64,000 nt of DNA, taken from contig NZ_CP023548.1 of NCBI RefSeq assembly GCF_002407205.1, positions 3,271,107-3,335,106 on the forward strand. The letters are read 5' to 3'. Below are positions 37,228 to 45,010 of the stretch, piece by piece. Made by a program: the position numbers and the translations under genes. Each line of letters opens with the position of its first letter. Position 1 is the stretch's first letter. The notes beneath the pieces are model-generated. The model ran no database searches and was not told where the DNA came from. It saw only the letters and a list, made by a program, of their open reading frames with translations. Source of the DNA: Rhodobacter sp. CZR27. Lineage in GTDB: Bacteria; Pseudomonadota; Alphaproteobacteria; Rhodobacterales; Rhodobacteraceae.

Positions 37228-37493
37228 CAGAGACCACCCCGCAGGTTGGCGACTTCCGTCAGGCGCACCGCAAGCTGGCCGGCCTGCTCGCCCTCCAGTT
37301 CCGTAAGCTCGCCCCGGCCGATCAGCCGGTCGCCGACATAGAGCTCAACCGGATCGTCCACGCGCCGGTCAAGCGGCAGCACCGCATCGCGCTGCAGGCG
37401 AAGGAGTTCGCGCACCTGCGGCCGGGCGCGCCCGACGGAAATGCAGATCTCGATCGGGACCTGGCTGAAGGGATTCTGATCGGACTCATCCAT
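37227..37493 (-). CDS. fliN: flagellar switch protein FliN (short form)
   Basis: C-ring protein of 88 residues, essentially the SpoA domain alone: VPIEICISVGRARPQVRELL and LPLDRRVDDPVELYVGDRLI, then GRGELTELEGEQAGQLAVRL. The usual N-terminal extension of FliN is absent. The start MDESDQNPFSQ at 37493 has a GGAGAT Shine-Dalgarno and overlaps the fliH-like stop by 8 bp. FliM and FliG, its normal partners, are not in the window. Confidence 0.88.
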   Translation of the reverse strand: MDESDQNPFSQVPIEICISVGRARPQVRELLRLQRDAVLPLDRRVDDPVELYVGDRLIGRGELTELEGEQAGQLAVRLTEVANLRGGL

Positions 37494-38079
37494 GGCGGAT
37501 CTCCTGCTCGCTGAGGTCAAAGAAGTTGCGCACGGCGAGGGCGATCTCGGCGACGGCGCGATCGAGATCCACCTGCGTCTCGGCCGCGCCCAGACGCAGG
37601 GAGACCTGACCTTCGCCCAGCGTCGGCTCGTCCACCAGCGTGAGGGGCAGCCCCGTCGCCTCTTCCAGCAGCGCCTCCACCGCCGGCCGCGAGGCCGGAT
37701 TCAGCATCAGCGTTACCGGTGCCTCCGCCATCTGTTCGGCAAGCGGCATCAGTGTTTCGAGCACGATCGGCGCGAGCGCCTCGCGCGCCACATCCGGCAG
37801 GATGCGACTGATCACGGCGGCAAGCAGCGGCTCAACCGCGCGCAGGACGTGCATCCGGGCCTCGTGGTAGGTGAAACCGAGAGCCTGCATGGTGCGGGCA
37901 AGGTCGCTTCGCATCCGCGCCTGATCCTCGGCCTGGGCAGTGGTGGCATCCTCCCAGCCGGCGCTGTAGCCCTCCTCGTAGGAGGCAAGGCGGCCCTCTT
38001 CCAGGGTGGCGGCGTCGGTCACGATGACCTCGGCAGCTTCGGGCAGGTCGGTCTCGAAGACCTCCAGTCGCAGGGCCAT
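37486..38079 (-). CDS. fliH: FliH-like regulator of the export ATPase
   Basis: A 197-residue protein between fliF and fliN, the usual FliH position. The N-terminal GYSAGWEDATTAQAEDQARM is an Ala/Glu-rich segment like the FliH stalk. The C-terminal half (ISRILPDVAREALAPIVLET to DLDRAVAEIALAVRNFFD) resembles the FliH/YscL end domain. Sequence identity is weak, so the call depends on position and architecture. The start overlaps the fliF stop (TGATG). Confidence 0.75.
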   Translation of the reverse strand: MALRLEVFETDLPEAAEVIVTDAATLEEGRLASYEEGYSAGWEDATTAQAEDQARMRSDLARTMQALGFTYHEARMHVLRAVEPLLAAVISRILPDVAREALAPIVLETLMPLAEQMAEAPVTLMLNPASRPAVEALLEEATGLPLTLVDEPTLGEGQVSLRLGAAETQVDLDRAVAEIALAVRNFFDLSEQEIRHG

Positions 38080-39662
38080 CACGAGCCCTCCCGCTGTGGT
38101 TCCATCCAGCCGCGCAGGATCTCGACGGATTCGGCCTGGCGCTCCTCGATCAGCCGGCGGAGCCTGGCGACCGGATCGGTATCCTCATCGAGATCGAGAG
38201 GATCGGAGGTGACCATCGCGAAGTTGGGCAGGTCGTTGCCGTCGTCAATCTCGCCGGTCAGCGCGCTGCCGTCATCGACAGCCGGAAGGGCCAGCGGGGC
38301 AAGGGGTTCCGGCAGGCGCGGCGGCGTGGTGAGGATCGGCCGGACCACGAACAATCCGAGCACAAGCGCCACCAGCCCAAGAACCCCGATCTGGATCGCG
38401 CTCATGAGATCGAAGTTCTCCATCGACGACAGCAGTCCGGCCTCGGCGAGCGTCCCGAGTTCGGGCGGCGTCTCGAACGCCAGGGACCGAAGCGTCAGCC
38501 GGTCGCCGCGCTGCTCGTCCAGGCCTACGGCGGAGCCGACCAGTTCGCGCAGCACCTCGAGTTCCTCCTCGGGGCGCGGCTGCCATGTGACGGTACCATC
38601 CGGCCCGACGGTCTTCATGCCATCGACGAGCACGGCCACCGTGATCCGCTTCACGGCGCCGGGCTGGCGCAGCAGTTCGCGCTGCCTCTGCGAGACCTCG
38701 AAGTTCACCGTCTCCCGCGTCTCGCTGGAGTTCGTCTTGCCGCCCTGGCCGCCCGCGGCATCCCCTTCGGGCAGGTTCGACGCCACGGTGACGTCAGGCG
38801 AGGGCTGGGTAGAGGAGCTTGTCCTCTCCTGCGTCTCCGACGAGATCGGCACGCGGCCCTGAGGGTCGAAGCTCTTCTCGACAATCGATTCGCTGGCGGT
38901 CTCGACATCAACGCTCACCTCGACGACGGCCCGTCCCGGACCGACGCGGGCCTCCAGAAGCCGCTCGACATTCCGCCGCATCTCGGTCGCGCGACCCTCG
39001 CCGGCGGCCGCCGCCGCGTCCTTCTCGTTGCCCGAGAGAATCAGCCCGCCGACGCTGTCGATCACCGACACGTCCTCCGGCTGCATGCCCGCGACGGCCG
39101 AGGCGACCAGATGCTTGAAGGCCCGTGCCTGTTCTGCCGCCAGGGTCCCGCCAGACGTCGTGACGGTCACGCTCGCCGTCGAGCGCGCGTCCCGGCGGAA
39201 CGGCTGCGAGGGGTTCTGCGCGATGTGCACGCGGGCGGCCTTCACCTGGGGCGTCGCAAGGATGGTGCGGGCAAGCTCGCCCTCCTTCGCGCGGAGGTAA
39301 GCGGCGTCGAACATCTGCGAGGTCGTGCCGAAACCCGACAGCCCGTCCAGCAGCTCGTAGCCCGCGGCGCCCGTTGCCGGCAGACCCTCCGCGGCAAGGG
39401 TCATCCTGACCTGGTCCCGCTGCGCGGCATCCACGTGGATCGAATCGCCCCGCACCTCGTAGGCGACGCCCTGCGCCTCCAGCGCCGAGATCACCTCGCC
39501 CGCGGCCGACCCTTCGAGACCCGCGTAGAGCAGGGCCATCTGCGGCTGGCCGGACATGCGGGACAGCCCGAATATCGCGAGAAACATGGCGATCGTCGTC
39601 CCCGCGATGATCGCGCGCCGACGACCGTCGAGGCTGCTCCAGATTGAAATCAGGTTCTGCAC
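38079..39662 (-). CDS. fliF: flagellar MS-ring protein FliF
   Basis: Inner-membrane MS-ring subunit, 527 residues. One helix near residue 20-36 (AIIAGTTIAMFLAIFGLS) precedes the periplasmic ring-building motifs: MALLYAGLEGSAAGEVISAL, GLPATGAAGYELLDGLSGFG, and KAARVHIAQNPSQPFRRDAR. The second membrane helix IGVLGLVALVLGLFVVRPIL lies near residue 440. First gene of the minus-strand run, sharing an intergenic CtrA-like box with the divergent fliL. Confidence 0.96.
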   Translation of the reverse strand: MQNLISIWSSLDGRRRAIIAGTTIAMFLAIFGLSRMSGQPQMALLYAGLEGSAAGEVISALEAQGVAYEVRGDSIHVDAAQRDQVRMTLAAEGLPATGAAGYELLDGLSGFGTTSQMFDAAYLRAKEGELARTILATPQVKAARVHIAQNPSQPFRRDARSTASVTVTTSGGTLAAEQARAFKHLVASAVAGMQPEDVSVIDSVGGLILSGNEKDAAAAAGEGRATEMRRNVERLLEARVGPGRAVVEVSVDVETASESIVEKSFDPQGRVPISSETQERTSSSTQPSPDVTVASNLPEGDAAGGQGGKTNSSETRETVNFEVSQRQRELLRQPGAVKRITVAVLVDGMKTVGPDGTVTWQPRPEEELEVLRELVGSAVGLDEQRGDRLTLRSLAFETPPELGTLAEAGLLSSMENFDLMSAIQIGVLGLVALVLGLFVVRPILTTPPRLPEPLAPLALPAVDDGSALTGEIDDGNDLPNFAMVTSDPLDLDEDTDPVARLRRLIEERQAESVEILRGWMEPQREGS

Positions 39663-39720
39663 TTCGGTCTCCGAAACTGGCTGGCTTCTGCCTCGCCGGC
39701 TCAGGAATGACGGATGTGGC

Positions 39721-39735
39721 TTAACAATCGGTTAG
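39721..39735. promoter_or_regulatory. CtrA-like box between fliF and fliL
   Basis: TTAACAATCGGTTAG matches TTAA-N7-TTAA with one mismatch. It lies 59 bp from the fliF start and 47 bp from the fliL start, so it could control both divergent operons. Confidence 0.6.
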
Positions 39736-39781
39736 GAGGATCAGGCTTATAGATCGGCCCGTCGAGAGGACGGAGTCGATC

Positions 39782-40270
39782 ATGACGGACGTGGGGGATT
39801 CCCAGGGCGAGGTGCCGAGGAAGCGGTCGAAGCTGCCGCTTGTCCTTGGGTTCGTGCTTGCGCTTGCGCTGGGCGCGGGCGGGTTCTACGCCACCTGGTC
39901 GGGCCTGATCCTGGCCCCCCCGGCCGAGGGTGCGGATCATGCGGCGGAACCGGAACCCGCCGCGCTGCCGGATCTCGCCTTCGTGCCGATCGAGCCGATC
40001 GTGATCAGCCTCGGTCGCGGCTCGTCGATGTCCCACCTGCGCTTCACGGCGCAGCTTGAAGTGTCGAAGACGGCGGCTCCCGAGGTGACGCTGCTGCTGC
40101 CGAGGATCCTCGACGTGCTGAACGGCTATCTGCGGGCCGTGGAGGTGTCCCGGCTGGAGGATCCCGCCGCACTGGTCGAACTGCGGGCGCAGATGCTGCG
40201 TCGCATCCAGATCGTCACCGGGGAAGGTCGCGTGAGGGACCTTCTCGTGACCGAATTCGTGCTGAACTAG
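39782..40270 (+). CDS. fliL: flagellar basal-body protein FliL
   Basis: A 162-residue single-pass membrane protein around the stator. It has a basic N-terminus and helix KLPLVLGFVLALALGAGGFY, then a periplasmic domain with FVPIEPIVISLGRG and LRFTAQLEVSK; the end RIQIVTGEGRVRDLLVTEF is typical of FliL. It leads a stator-accessory operon (fliL, DUF6468 gene, motE, motA and a secreted protein). A second FliL-like gene occurs at 49270. Confidence 0.88.
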   Translation: MTDVGDSQGEVPRKRSKLPLVLGFVLALALGAGGFYATWSGLILAPPAEGADHAAEPEPAALPDLAFVPIEPIVISLGRGSSMSHLRFTAQLEVSKTAAPEVTLLLPRILDVLNGYLRAVEVSRLEDPAALVELRAQMLRRIQIVTGEGRVRDLLVTEFVLN

Positions 40271-40279
40271 GAGGTGGGA

Positions 40280-40666
40280 GTGGAATTCATCGCGGATATC
40301 CTGATGGCCGGCGGCGCGTTTGGCGCGGCGCTCTACTGTTACGTCCTGTCGCAGCGGCTGAAGCGGTTCTCGACGCTCGAGGGCGGCATGGGCAGCGCGA
40401 TTGCCGTGCTCTCGGCGCAGGTCGACGAGATGACGCGGGCGCTCGAGAAGGCGCGTGGGGCGGCCGTGGTCTCGGCCAGCTCGCTCGAAACCCTGACCGA
40501 GCGGGCAGAGGGCGTGGCCGTTCGGCTGGAACTGCTCCTCGCGTCCATGCATGACCTGCCCGACAAGCCGCCAGAGCCGCGGGCGGACGCCGATGCCGAG
40601 GCGGAACGCCGCCTGCGCTTCGTCCGCCGCCGCAGCCTGCGCGAGGATGCGGAGATCGGCTCATGA
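40280..40666 (+). CDS. DUF6468-like flagellar-cluster membrane protein
   Basis: A 128-residue protein with an N-terminal hydrophobic segment (FIADILMAGGAFGAALYCYV), then a long helical, coiled-coil-prone region (MGSAIAVLSAQVDEMTRALE) and a charged Arg-rich tail. Such proteins sit between fliL and motE in alphaproteobacterial flagellar operons and have no known function. GTG at 40280 is chosen because AGGAGG lies 5 bases upstream. The stop overlaps the motE start by 4 bp. Confidence 0.65.
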   Translation: MEFIADILMAGGAFGAALYCYVLSQRLKRFSTLEGGMGSAIAVLSAQVDEMTRALEKARGAAVVSASSLETLTERAEGVAVRLELLLASMHDLPDKPPEPRADADAEAERRLRFVRRRSLREDAEIGS

Positions 40667-41226
40667 GCGACCGGAGCCGACATCGGGCGCGAGGCGCCCT
40701 CGTGCTGCTTGCGCTCCTGCTGGCCTCGTCGGGCGCGATGCGGCTGGGCTCCGGTATCGGGGCCGCCATGGCGCGGGCGCCGGAGAAGCCTGTCGATGGC
40801 GCACCGCTCACCTGCCCCGAGCCGCCCCTGGCGTTGGCCGAGGCCCTTCGCGAGCGCGAAGCCCAGGTCCGTGCGCAGGAGGATTCCATGAAGGAGCGCA
40901 AGGCCGCACTCGACCGTGCCGACCGGACGATCCGGAAGCGGCTCGATGAACTTGCCGCGGCTGAGGCGGAACTGTCGGAGACGCTGGCGCGTGCCGACGG
41001 CGCCGCGGAGGGCGATCTCTCCCGGCTCACCTCCGTCTACGAGACCATGAAGCCGAAGGAGGCGGCCGCGCTCTTCGAGGCCATGGCGCCCGAGTTCGCG
41101 GCCGGCTTCATCGGTCGGATGCGGCCCGAACCGGCGGCCGCGATCCTGTCGGGCATGTCGGCCGAGGCGGCCTACAGCGTCAGCGTCCTTCTTGCCGGCA
41201 GGAACGCACTCGCTCCCACGGAGTGA
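40663..41226 (+). CDS. motE: MotE-like motility chaperone
   Basis: A 187-residue exported or membrane-anchored protein. After a hydrophobic N-terminal stretch (ALVLLALLLASSGAM) comes a coiled coil (about 60-115, REREAQVRAQEDSMKERKAA) and a C-terminal MgtE-N-like domain (LTSVYETMKPKEAAALFEAM, FIGRMRPEPAAAILSGMS). This is the architecture of MotE, a periplasmic chaperone of a motor protein in rhizobia. Position before motA and the large secreted protein supports the call. Confidence 0.8.
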   Translation: MSDRSRHRARGALVLLALLLASSGAMRLGSGIGAAMARAPEKPVDGAPLTCPEPPLALAEALREREAQVRAQEDSMKERKAALDRADRTIRKRLDELAAAEAELSETLARADGAAEGDLSRLTSVYETMKPKEAAALFEAMAPEFAAGFIGRMRPEPAAAILSGMSAEAAYSVSVLLAGRNALAPTE

Positions 41227-41282
41227 GGCTTTCTTAACTGCGCCCTGCGAACCTCGCGGGCAACAGAAGCGGGAGTATCGGA

Positions 41283-42152
41283 ATGTTCGGGATCGTCGGC
41301 ATCGTTGTGATCTTCGTGATGGTGTTCGGCGGCTACATGCTTGCCGGCGGCAAGCTCGGGATCATCCTCAAGGCGGTGCCGTTCGAGATGATCATGATCG
41401 GCGGGGCTGCCGTTGGCGCCTTCCTGCTTTCCAACGACATGTCCGCCGTCAAGCAGACGCTCAAGGACATCGGCAAGGTGTTCAAGGGGCCGAAGTGGAA
41501 GCCGTCCGACTATCGCGACCTGCTCTGCCTTCTGTTCGAGCTGGTGCGGATCGCGAAGGTGAACCCCGTCGGACTCGAGGAGCACATCGAGAACCCCGAG
41601 GATTCCTCGGTCTTCGGACGGTATCCGAGGATCCAGCACGACCATGAGGCGATCGAGCTGATCTGCGATACGCTTCGAGCGGCATCGATGAACTACGATG
41701 ACCCGCACCAGGTCGAGGAGGTTCTCGACAAGCGCATGGAGAAGGCGCGGGCACACGCCCTTCATTCCAGCCATGCGCTGCAGTCGATGGCCGACGCGCT
41801 TCCCGCGCTGGGGATCGTCGCGGCAGTGCTCGGCGTCATCAAGACCATGGGCTCCATCGACCAGCCTCCGGAGATCCTGGGCAAGATGATCGGCGGCGCC
41901 CTGGTCGGGACGTTTCTGGGCGTCTTCCTCGCCTACGGCATCGTCGGCCCGTTCTCGGTGCGGATGCGGGCGGTGGTCGAGGAGGATGATCACTTCTACA
42001 ACCTCATCCGCGAGGTGCTGATCGCCAACCTGCACAACCATCCTGCCAACATGTGCATCGAGGTGGGGCGGCAGAACACCCCGCATCACGTGCGCCCCAG
42101 CTTCACCGATCTGGAAGAAGCCTTGAGGGCGCTGAAGCAGGAGGCCGCCTGA
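41283..42152 (+). CDS. motA: flagellar motor stator protein MotA
   Basis: Stator A subunit of 289 residues, four membrane helices, torque generation against FliG. Motifs: GIVGIVVIFVMVFGGYMLAG at the start, IMIGGAAVGAFLLSNDMS, and the C-terminal helices LPALGIVAAVLGVIKTMGSI and MIGGALVGTFLGVFLAYGIV. The cytoplasmic loop holds charged residues around EHIENPEDSSVFGRYP. It follows motE after 56 bp and overlaps the next start (TGATG). Its partner MotB is at 26624. Confidence 0.96.
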   Translation: MFGIVGIVVIFVMVFGGYMLAGGKLGIILKAVPFEMIMIGGAAVGAFLLSNDMSAVKQTLKDIGKVFKGPKWKPSDYRDLLCLLFELVRIAKVNPVGLEEHIENPEDSSVFGRYPRIQHDHEAIELICDTLRAASMNYDDPHQVEEVLDKRMEKARAHALHSSHALQSMADALPALGIVAAVLGVIKTMGSIDQPPEILGKMIGGALVGTFLGVFLAYGIVGPFSVRMRAVVEEDDHFYNLIREVLIANLHNHPANMCIEVGRQNTPHHVRPSFTDLEEALRALKQEAA

Positions 42153-44248
42153 TGGCCCGCCTGTCCCGCGCGGCGGCACTGTCGGCCGCGGTTGCCGCCC
42201 TCTGTCAGGGAGCGCTCGCCTCCGAGGTGGCGATCCGGACGGGAGAGCACCCCGGCTTCACCCGCGTGGTGGTCGAGGATCCGTCGATCCGGCACTGGCA
42301 GCTTGGACGGACCCCAGAGGGCTACGCGCTGCGCCTCTCTCCCGGGCAACGCAGCTTCGATCTTTCCAAGGCCTTCCGGCTGATCAACCGGAAGCGCCTC
42401 GCCTCTCTGCGCGCGGCGTCCGAAAGCGACCTGCATCTCGGCATCGGCTGCTCCTGTCACGTGGAGCCTGTCGAGGTCCGGCCCGGCGTGATCGTCCTCG
42501 ACATCCATGATGGGGCGGCTCCCCCGGAATCGACGTACGAGCGACCGCTGCCGCCGCCAGGCACGCCGGCGCTGGCACAGGTGCGACCGCGCTCGCGTCC
42601 CGCTGCTCCGACGCAGGCATATGATTGGCGGAAGGCCGATGCGCCCCAACCGACCGTCGAGTTGCAGGTCGGAATGAACCAGCCTGCCGTGGACGCCATG
42701 CGGCAATCGCTCGTCGAACAGCTGAGCCGCGGCGCCGCGGCCGGAGCCGTCGACTTCGCGACGGAGGTGCCACCCGCGCCGACCCGCCCCGAGGATGATG
42801 CGCCTACGCCTCACATGCAGGTGCTGCGCGAGCCCGGCTTCGAACCCGCCGCCGCGGATCGGCCGCAGGAGCATCTCACTGCCGCAGGGTCGGACTGCAT
42901 CGCCGACGACAGGATCGACGTCACGTCCTGGAGCACCGAGGAACCTGTCGCACGGCAGATGGCTACCGCGCTCGCGGGGCTGACCGGGGAATTCGACGAC
43001 ATCCAGCCGGAAGCGCTGGGGAAGGCGGTCCGCTTCTACCTCAGTCTGGGCTTCGGTGCGGAAGCGCGGCAGCTGCTCGCCACATTCCCGGGAGTTGAGA
43101 GCGACAGGCCGGTCTGGGATGCCTTGGCGCGGATCCTTGACGGTGAACGGGTGCCGGAAGGTGCGTTCGCCGGCATGGCAACCTGCGACACGGCGGCGGC
43201 GCTGTGGTCGGTCCTCTCGGATCCCCCCTCCGGCACCCGTTCCGTCAACAGCCCCGCCGTGCTGAGGACCTTCTCCGCGCTTCCGACTCACCTCCGCCGC
43301 CACCTCGGGCCGCGCCTGGCCGAAGACTACATGGCGCGCGGCGATCCCGCCGGCGCCCGTGCCGTGCAGGATGCCGTATTACGCGCGCCAGGGGATGCCG
43401 GTCAGGCCGCCGTCCTGACCGAGGCGCGCCTGGCCGTGGCCGAGGGCAGGCCAGAGCCGCTGGAGCAGCTCGCCTCCGTCAGTGGACAGAGCGGGCCGAC
43501 GGGCGCGGAGGCGCTCGCCCTGCTTGTCGAGCGGCAGGTCGCCGCTGGCAAGACGCCGACCGCCGAGGACGTGATCGCGCTCGCCGCCATGCTTCACGAG
43601 AATCCGGGGTCGGAGATCGGCAGGCGGCTGGGCCGCGCCTACCGCCTCGCTCTGGCTGCGACCGGTGATTTCGAGACGGCCTTCGCGCGTCGCGATCTTG
43701 CGCCGGAGGCGGATGCGGACGTCTGGAGGCTTCTCGCGGATGCCGGACCCGACAGCGAGCTCCTGGCCCAAGCCGTCCTTGCAAGGGAGGACAAGGTTCC
43801 CGATCTTCCCGTGGCCACGCGGCGGAAACTGGCTGATCGTCTGCTCGGTCTTGGCCTCGCAGCCGCGGCAGAACGCTGGCTGGATGCGGCCCCCGCTACG
43901 GAGCCGGAGGATCGCCTCCTTCTCTCGAGGATCGCGCTGCAGGAGCGTGACGCCGCGAAGGCGCTGGGAACGCTCGCCGGGCTGGAGGGCGAGGAGGCGA
44001 ACAGGCTGCGCGACACCGCGAGGAGCCGGCTCCCTGCCACACCCGCCGGGAGGGTTCCACCCGCACTGCCCGTGCCCACTGCGGTTCCCGAATCGCCCGC
44101 GCCGCTTCAGACGCAGGGACCGGCTCCGGCCGCGACGTCGATCGACGGGGAACTCGCAGGCCCGCTCGCGAGAAGTCGTGCACTGGTCGAGGAGAGCGCG
44201 TCGGACCGCTCGCGGATCGAGGCGCTGCTGGGTCAGCCGGGCCAATGA
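42152..44248 (+). CDS. large secreted motor-associated protein (MotC/MotK position)
   Basis: A 698-residue exported protein coupled to motA. A signal peptide (RAAALSAAVAALCQGALA) is followed by an AMIN-like domain at about 22-125 (VAIRTGEHPGFTRVVVEDPS, VEVRPGVIVLDIHDG), which suggests peptidoglycan or envelope binding. A Pro-rich linker follows, then a long helical, probably TPR-like region (about 270-640) and a Pro-rich tail. Rhizobial MotC occupies a comparable place and is served by MotE, so a periplasmic stator partner is the best guess. Direct similarity to MotC is not apparent by eye. Confidence 0.6.
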   Translation: MARLSRAAALSAAVAALCQGALASEVAIRTGEHPGFTRVVVEDPSIRHWQLGRTPEGYALRLSPGQRSFDLSKAFRLINRKRLASLRAASESDLHLGIGCSCHVEPVEVRPGVIVLDIHDGAAPPESTYERPLPPPGTPALAQVRPRSRPAAPTQAYDWRKADAPQPTVELQVGMNQPAVDAMRQSLVEQLSRGAAAGAVDFATEVPPAPTRPEDDAPTPHMQVLREPGFEPAAADRPQEHLTAAGSDCIADDRIDVTSWSTEEPVARQMATALAGLTGEFDDIQPEALGKAVRFYLSLGFGAEARQLLATFPGVESDRPVWDALARILDGERVPEGAFAGMATCDTAAALWSVLSDPPSGTRSVNSPAVLRTFSALPTHLRRHLGPRLAEDYMARGDPAGARAVQDAVLRAPGDAGQAAVLTEARLAVAEGRPEPLEQLASVSGQSGPTGAEALALLVERQVAAGKTPTAEDVIALAAMLHENPGSEIGRRLGRAYRLALAATGDFETAFARRDLAPEADADVWRLLADAGPDSELLAQAVLAREDKVPDLPVATRRKLADRLLGLGLAAAAERWLDAAPATEPEDRLLLSRIALQERDAAKALGTLAGLEGEEANRLRDTARSRLPATPAGRVPPALPVPTAVPESPAPLQTQGPAPAATSIDGELAGPLARSRALVEESASDRSRIEALLGQPGQ

Positions 44249-44250
44249 AC

Positions 44251-44265
44251 GTAACGATTTCCTAG
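44251..44265. promoter_or_regulatory. weak CtrA-like box upstream of the transglycosylase
   Basis: GTAACGATTTCCTAG fits TTAA-N7-TTAA with about three mismatches. It lies in the 68-bp gap that should carry the promoter for the transglycosylase-flhA-fliR-flhB run. Confidence 0.3.
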
Positions 44266-44316
44266 TACTCCTCGCCGATACTGCGGAAGCAAACCGGAAC
44301 AAAGGGTGAAACCCTG

Positions 44317-45006
44317 ATGAGCGATGTCGGCTCTGCGCGAACGGCCATGAGAATATGTGCCGTCGCGGTCGTCCTTCTGTCAGCTGCGTTCTCCCACAGC
44401 GCCGGGTCGAGTGCCCGCGATGCGGGGCTTTGCGAGGATGCGGCCGCGCTGGCCGCGCGGGAAACCGGCGTGCCGCGCGATGTGCTTATGGCCATCACCC
44501 TGACAGAGACGGGGCGCTCGCTGGAGGATGGAAAGCTGAAGCCCTGGCCCTGGGCGGTCAACGTCGCCGGCGAGGGGCACTGGTTCCCCAGCCGCGCTGA
44601 GGCGGAGCACTTCGTCGAGGCGACCATCCAGTCCGGCCGAAGCAACTTCGATGTCGGGTGCTTCCAGTTGAACCACCGCTGGCATGCCGGAGCGTTCGCC
44701 TCGACCCGCGAGATGTTCGACCCCCGGGCGAATGCGGTTTACGCCGCGCGGTATCTCAAGGACCTGCAGGCGAAATCGGGTGACTGGTCAATGGCTGCCG
44801 GAGCATATCACTCGGCGACACCGGATCTTGCCGCGCGCTACCGCGACCGCTTCGACCGGCTCTATGCGGGGTTGCCGGAGACCGCGGCACCGGAGCCGGG
44901 AGCCGTTCGCGTAAACGGCTATCCGCTGCTCCGGGCAGGCGGTGTCGGAGCGGTGGGCTCGCTGGTTCCGCTCGATGGCGCGCCCAGACCCCTCTTCGGG
45001 AATTGA
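44317..45006 (+). CDS. lytic transglycosylase (SLT domain), flagellar type
   Basis: A 229-residue periplasmic murein-cleaving enzyme. Signal peptide around residues 9-30 (AMRICAVAVVLLSAAFSHSA), then the SLT fold with catalytic Glu in LMAITLTETGRS, NFDVGCFQLNHRWHAGAF, and NAVYAARYLKDLQAKSGDW with the final AAGAYHSATP. In this setting it likely opens the peptidoglycan for rod growth, as the FlgJ homologue here (55645) lacks the muramidase domain. It lies 4 bp before flhA. Confidence 0.88.
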   Translation: MSDVGSARTAMRICAVAVVLLSAAFSHSAGSSARDAGLCEDAAALAARETGVPRDVLMAITLTETGRSLEDGKLKPWPWAVNVAGEGHWFPSRAEAEHFVEATIQSGRSNFDVGCFQLNHRWHAGAFASTREMFDPRANAVYAARYLKDLQAKSGDWSMAAGAYHSATPDLAARYRDRFDRLYAGLPETAAPEPGAVRVNGYPLLRAGGVGAVGSLVPLDGAPRPLFGN

Positions 45007-45010
45007 CGCA

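Noticed and set aside
35363..37237. 625-codon N-terminal extension of the hybrid kinase frame
   Set aside because: The extension runs antisense through the DUF1612 gene and into fliP. The ATG at 35362 has a ribosome binding site and begins a normal PAS domain.
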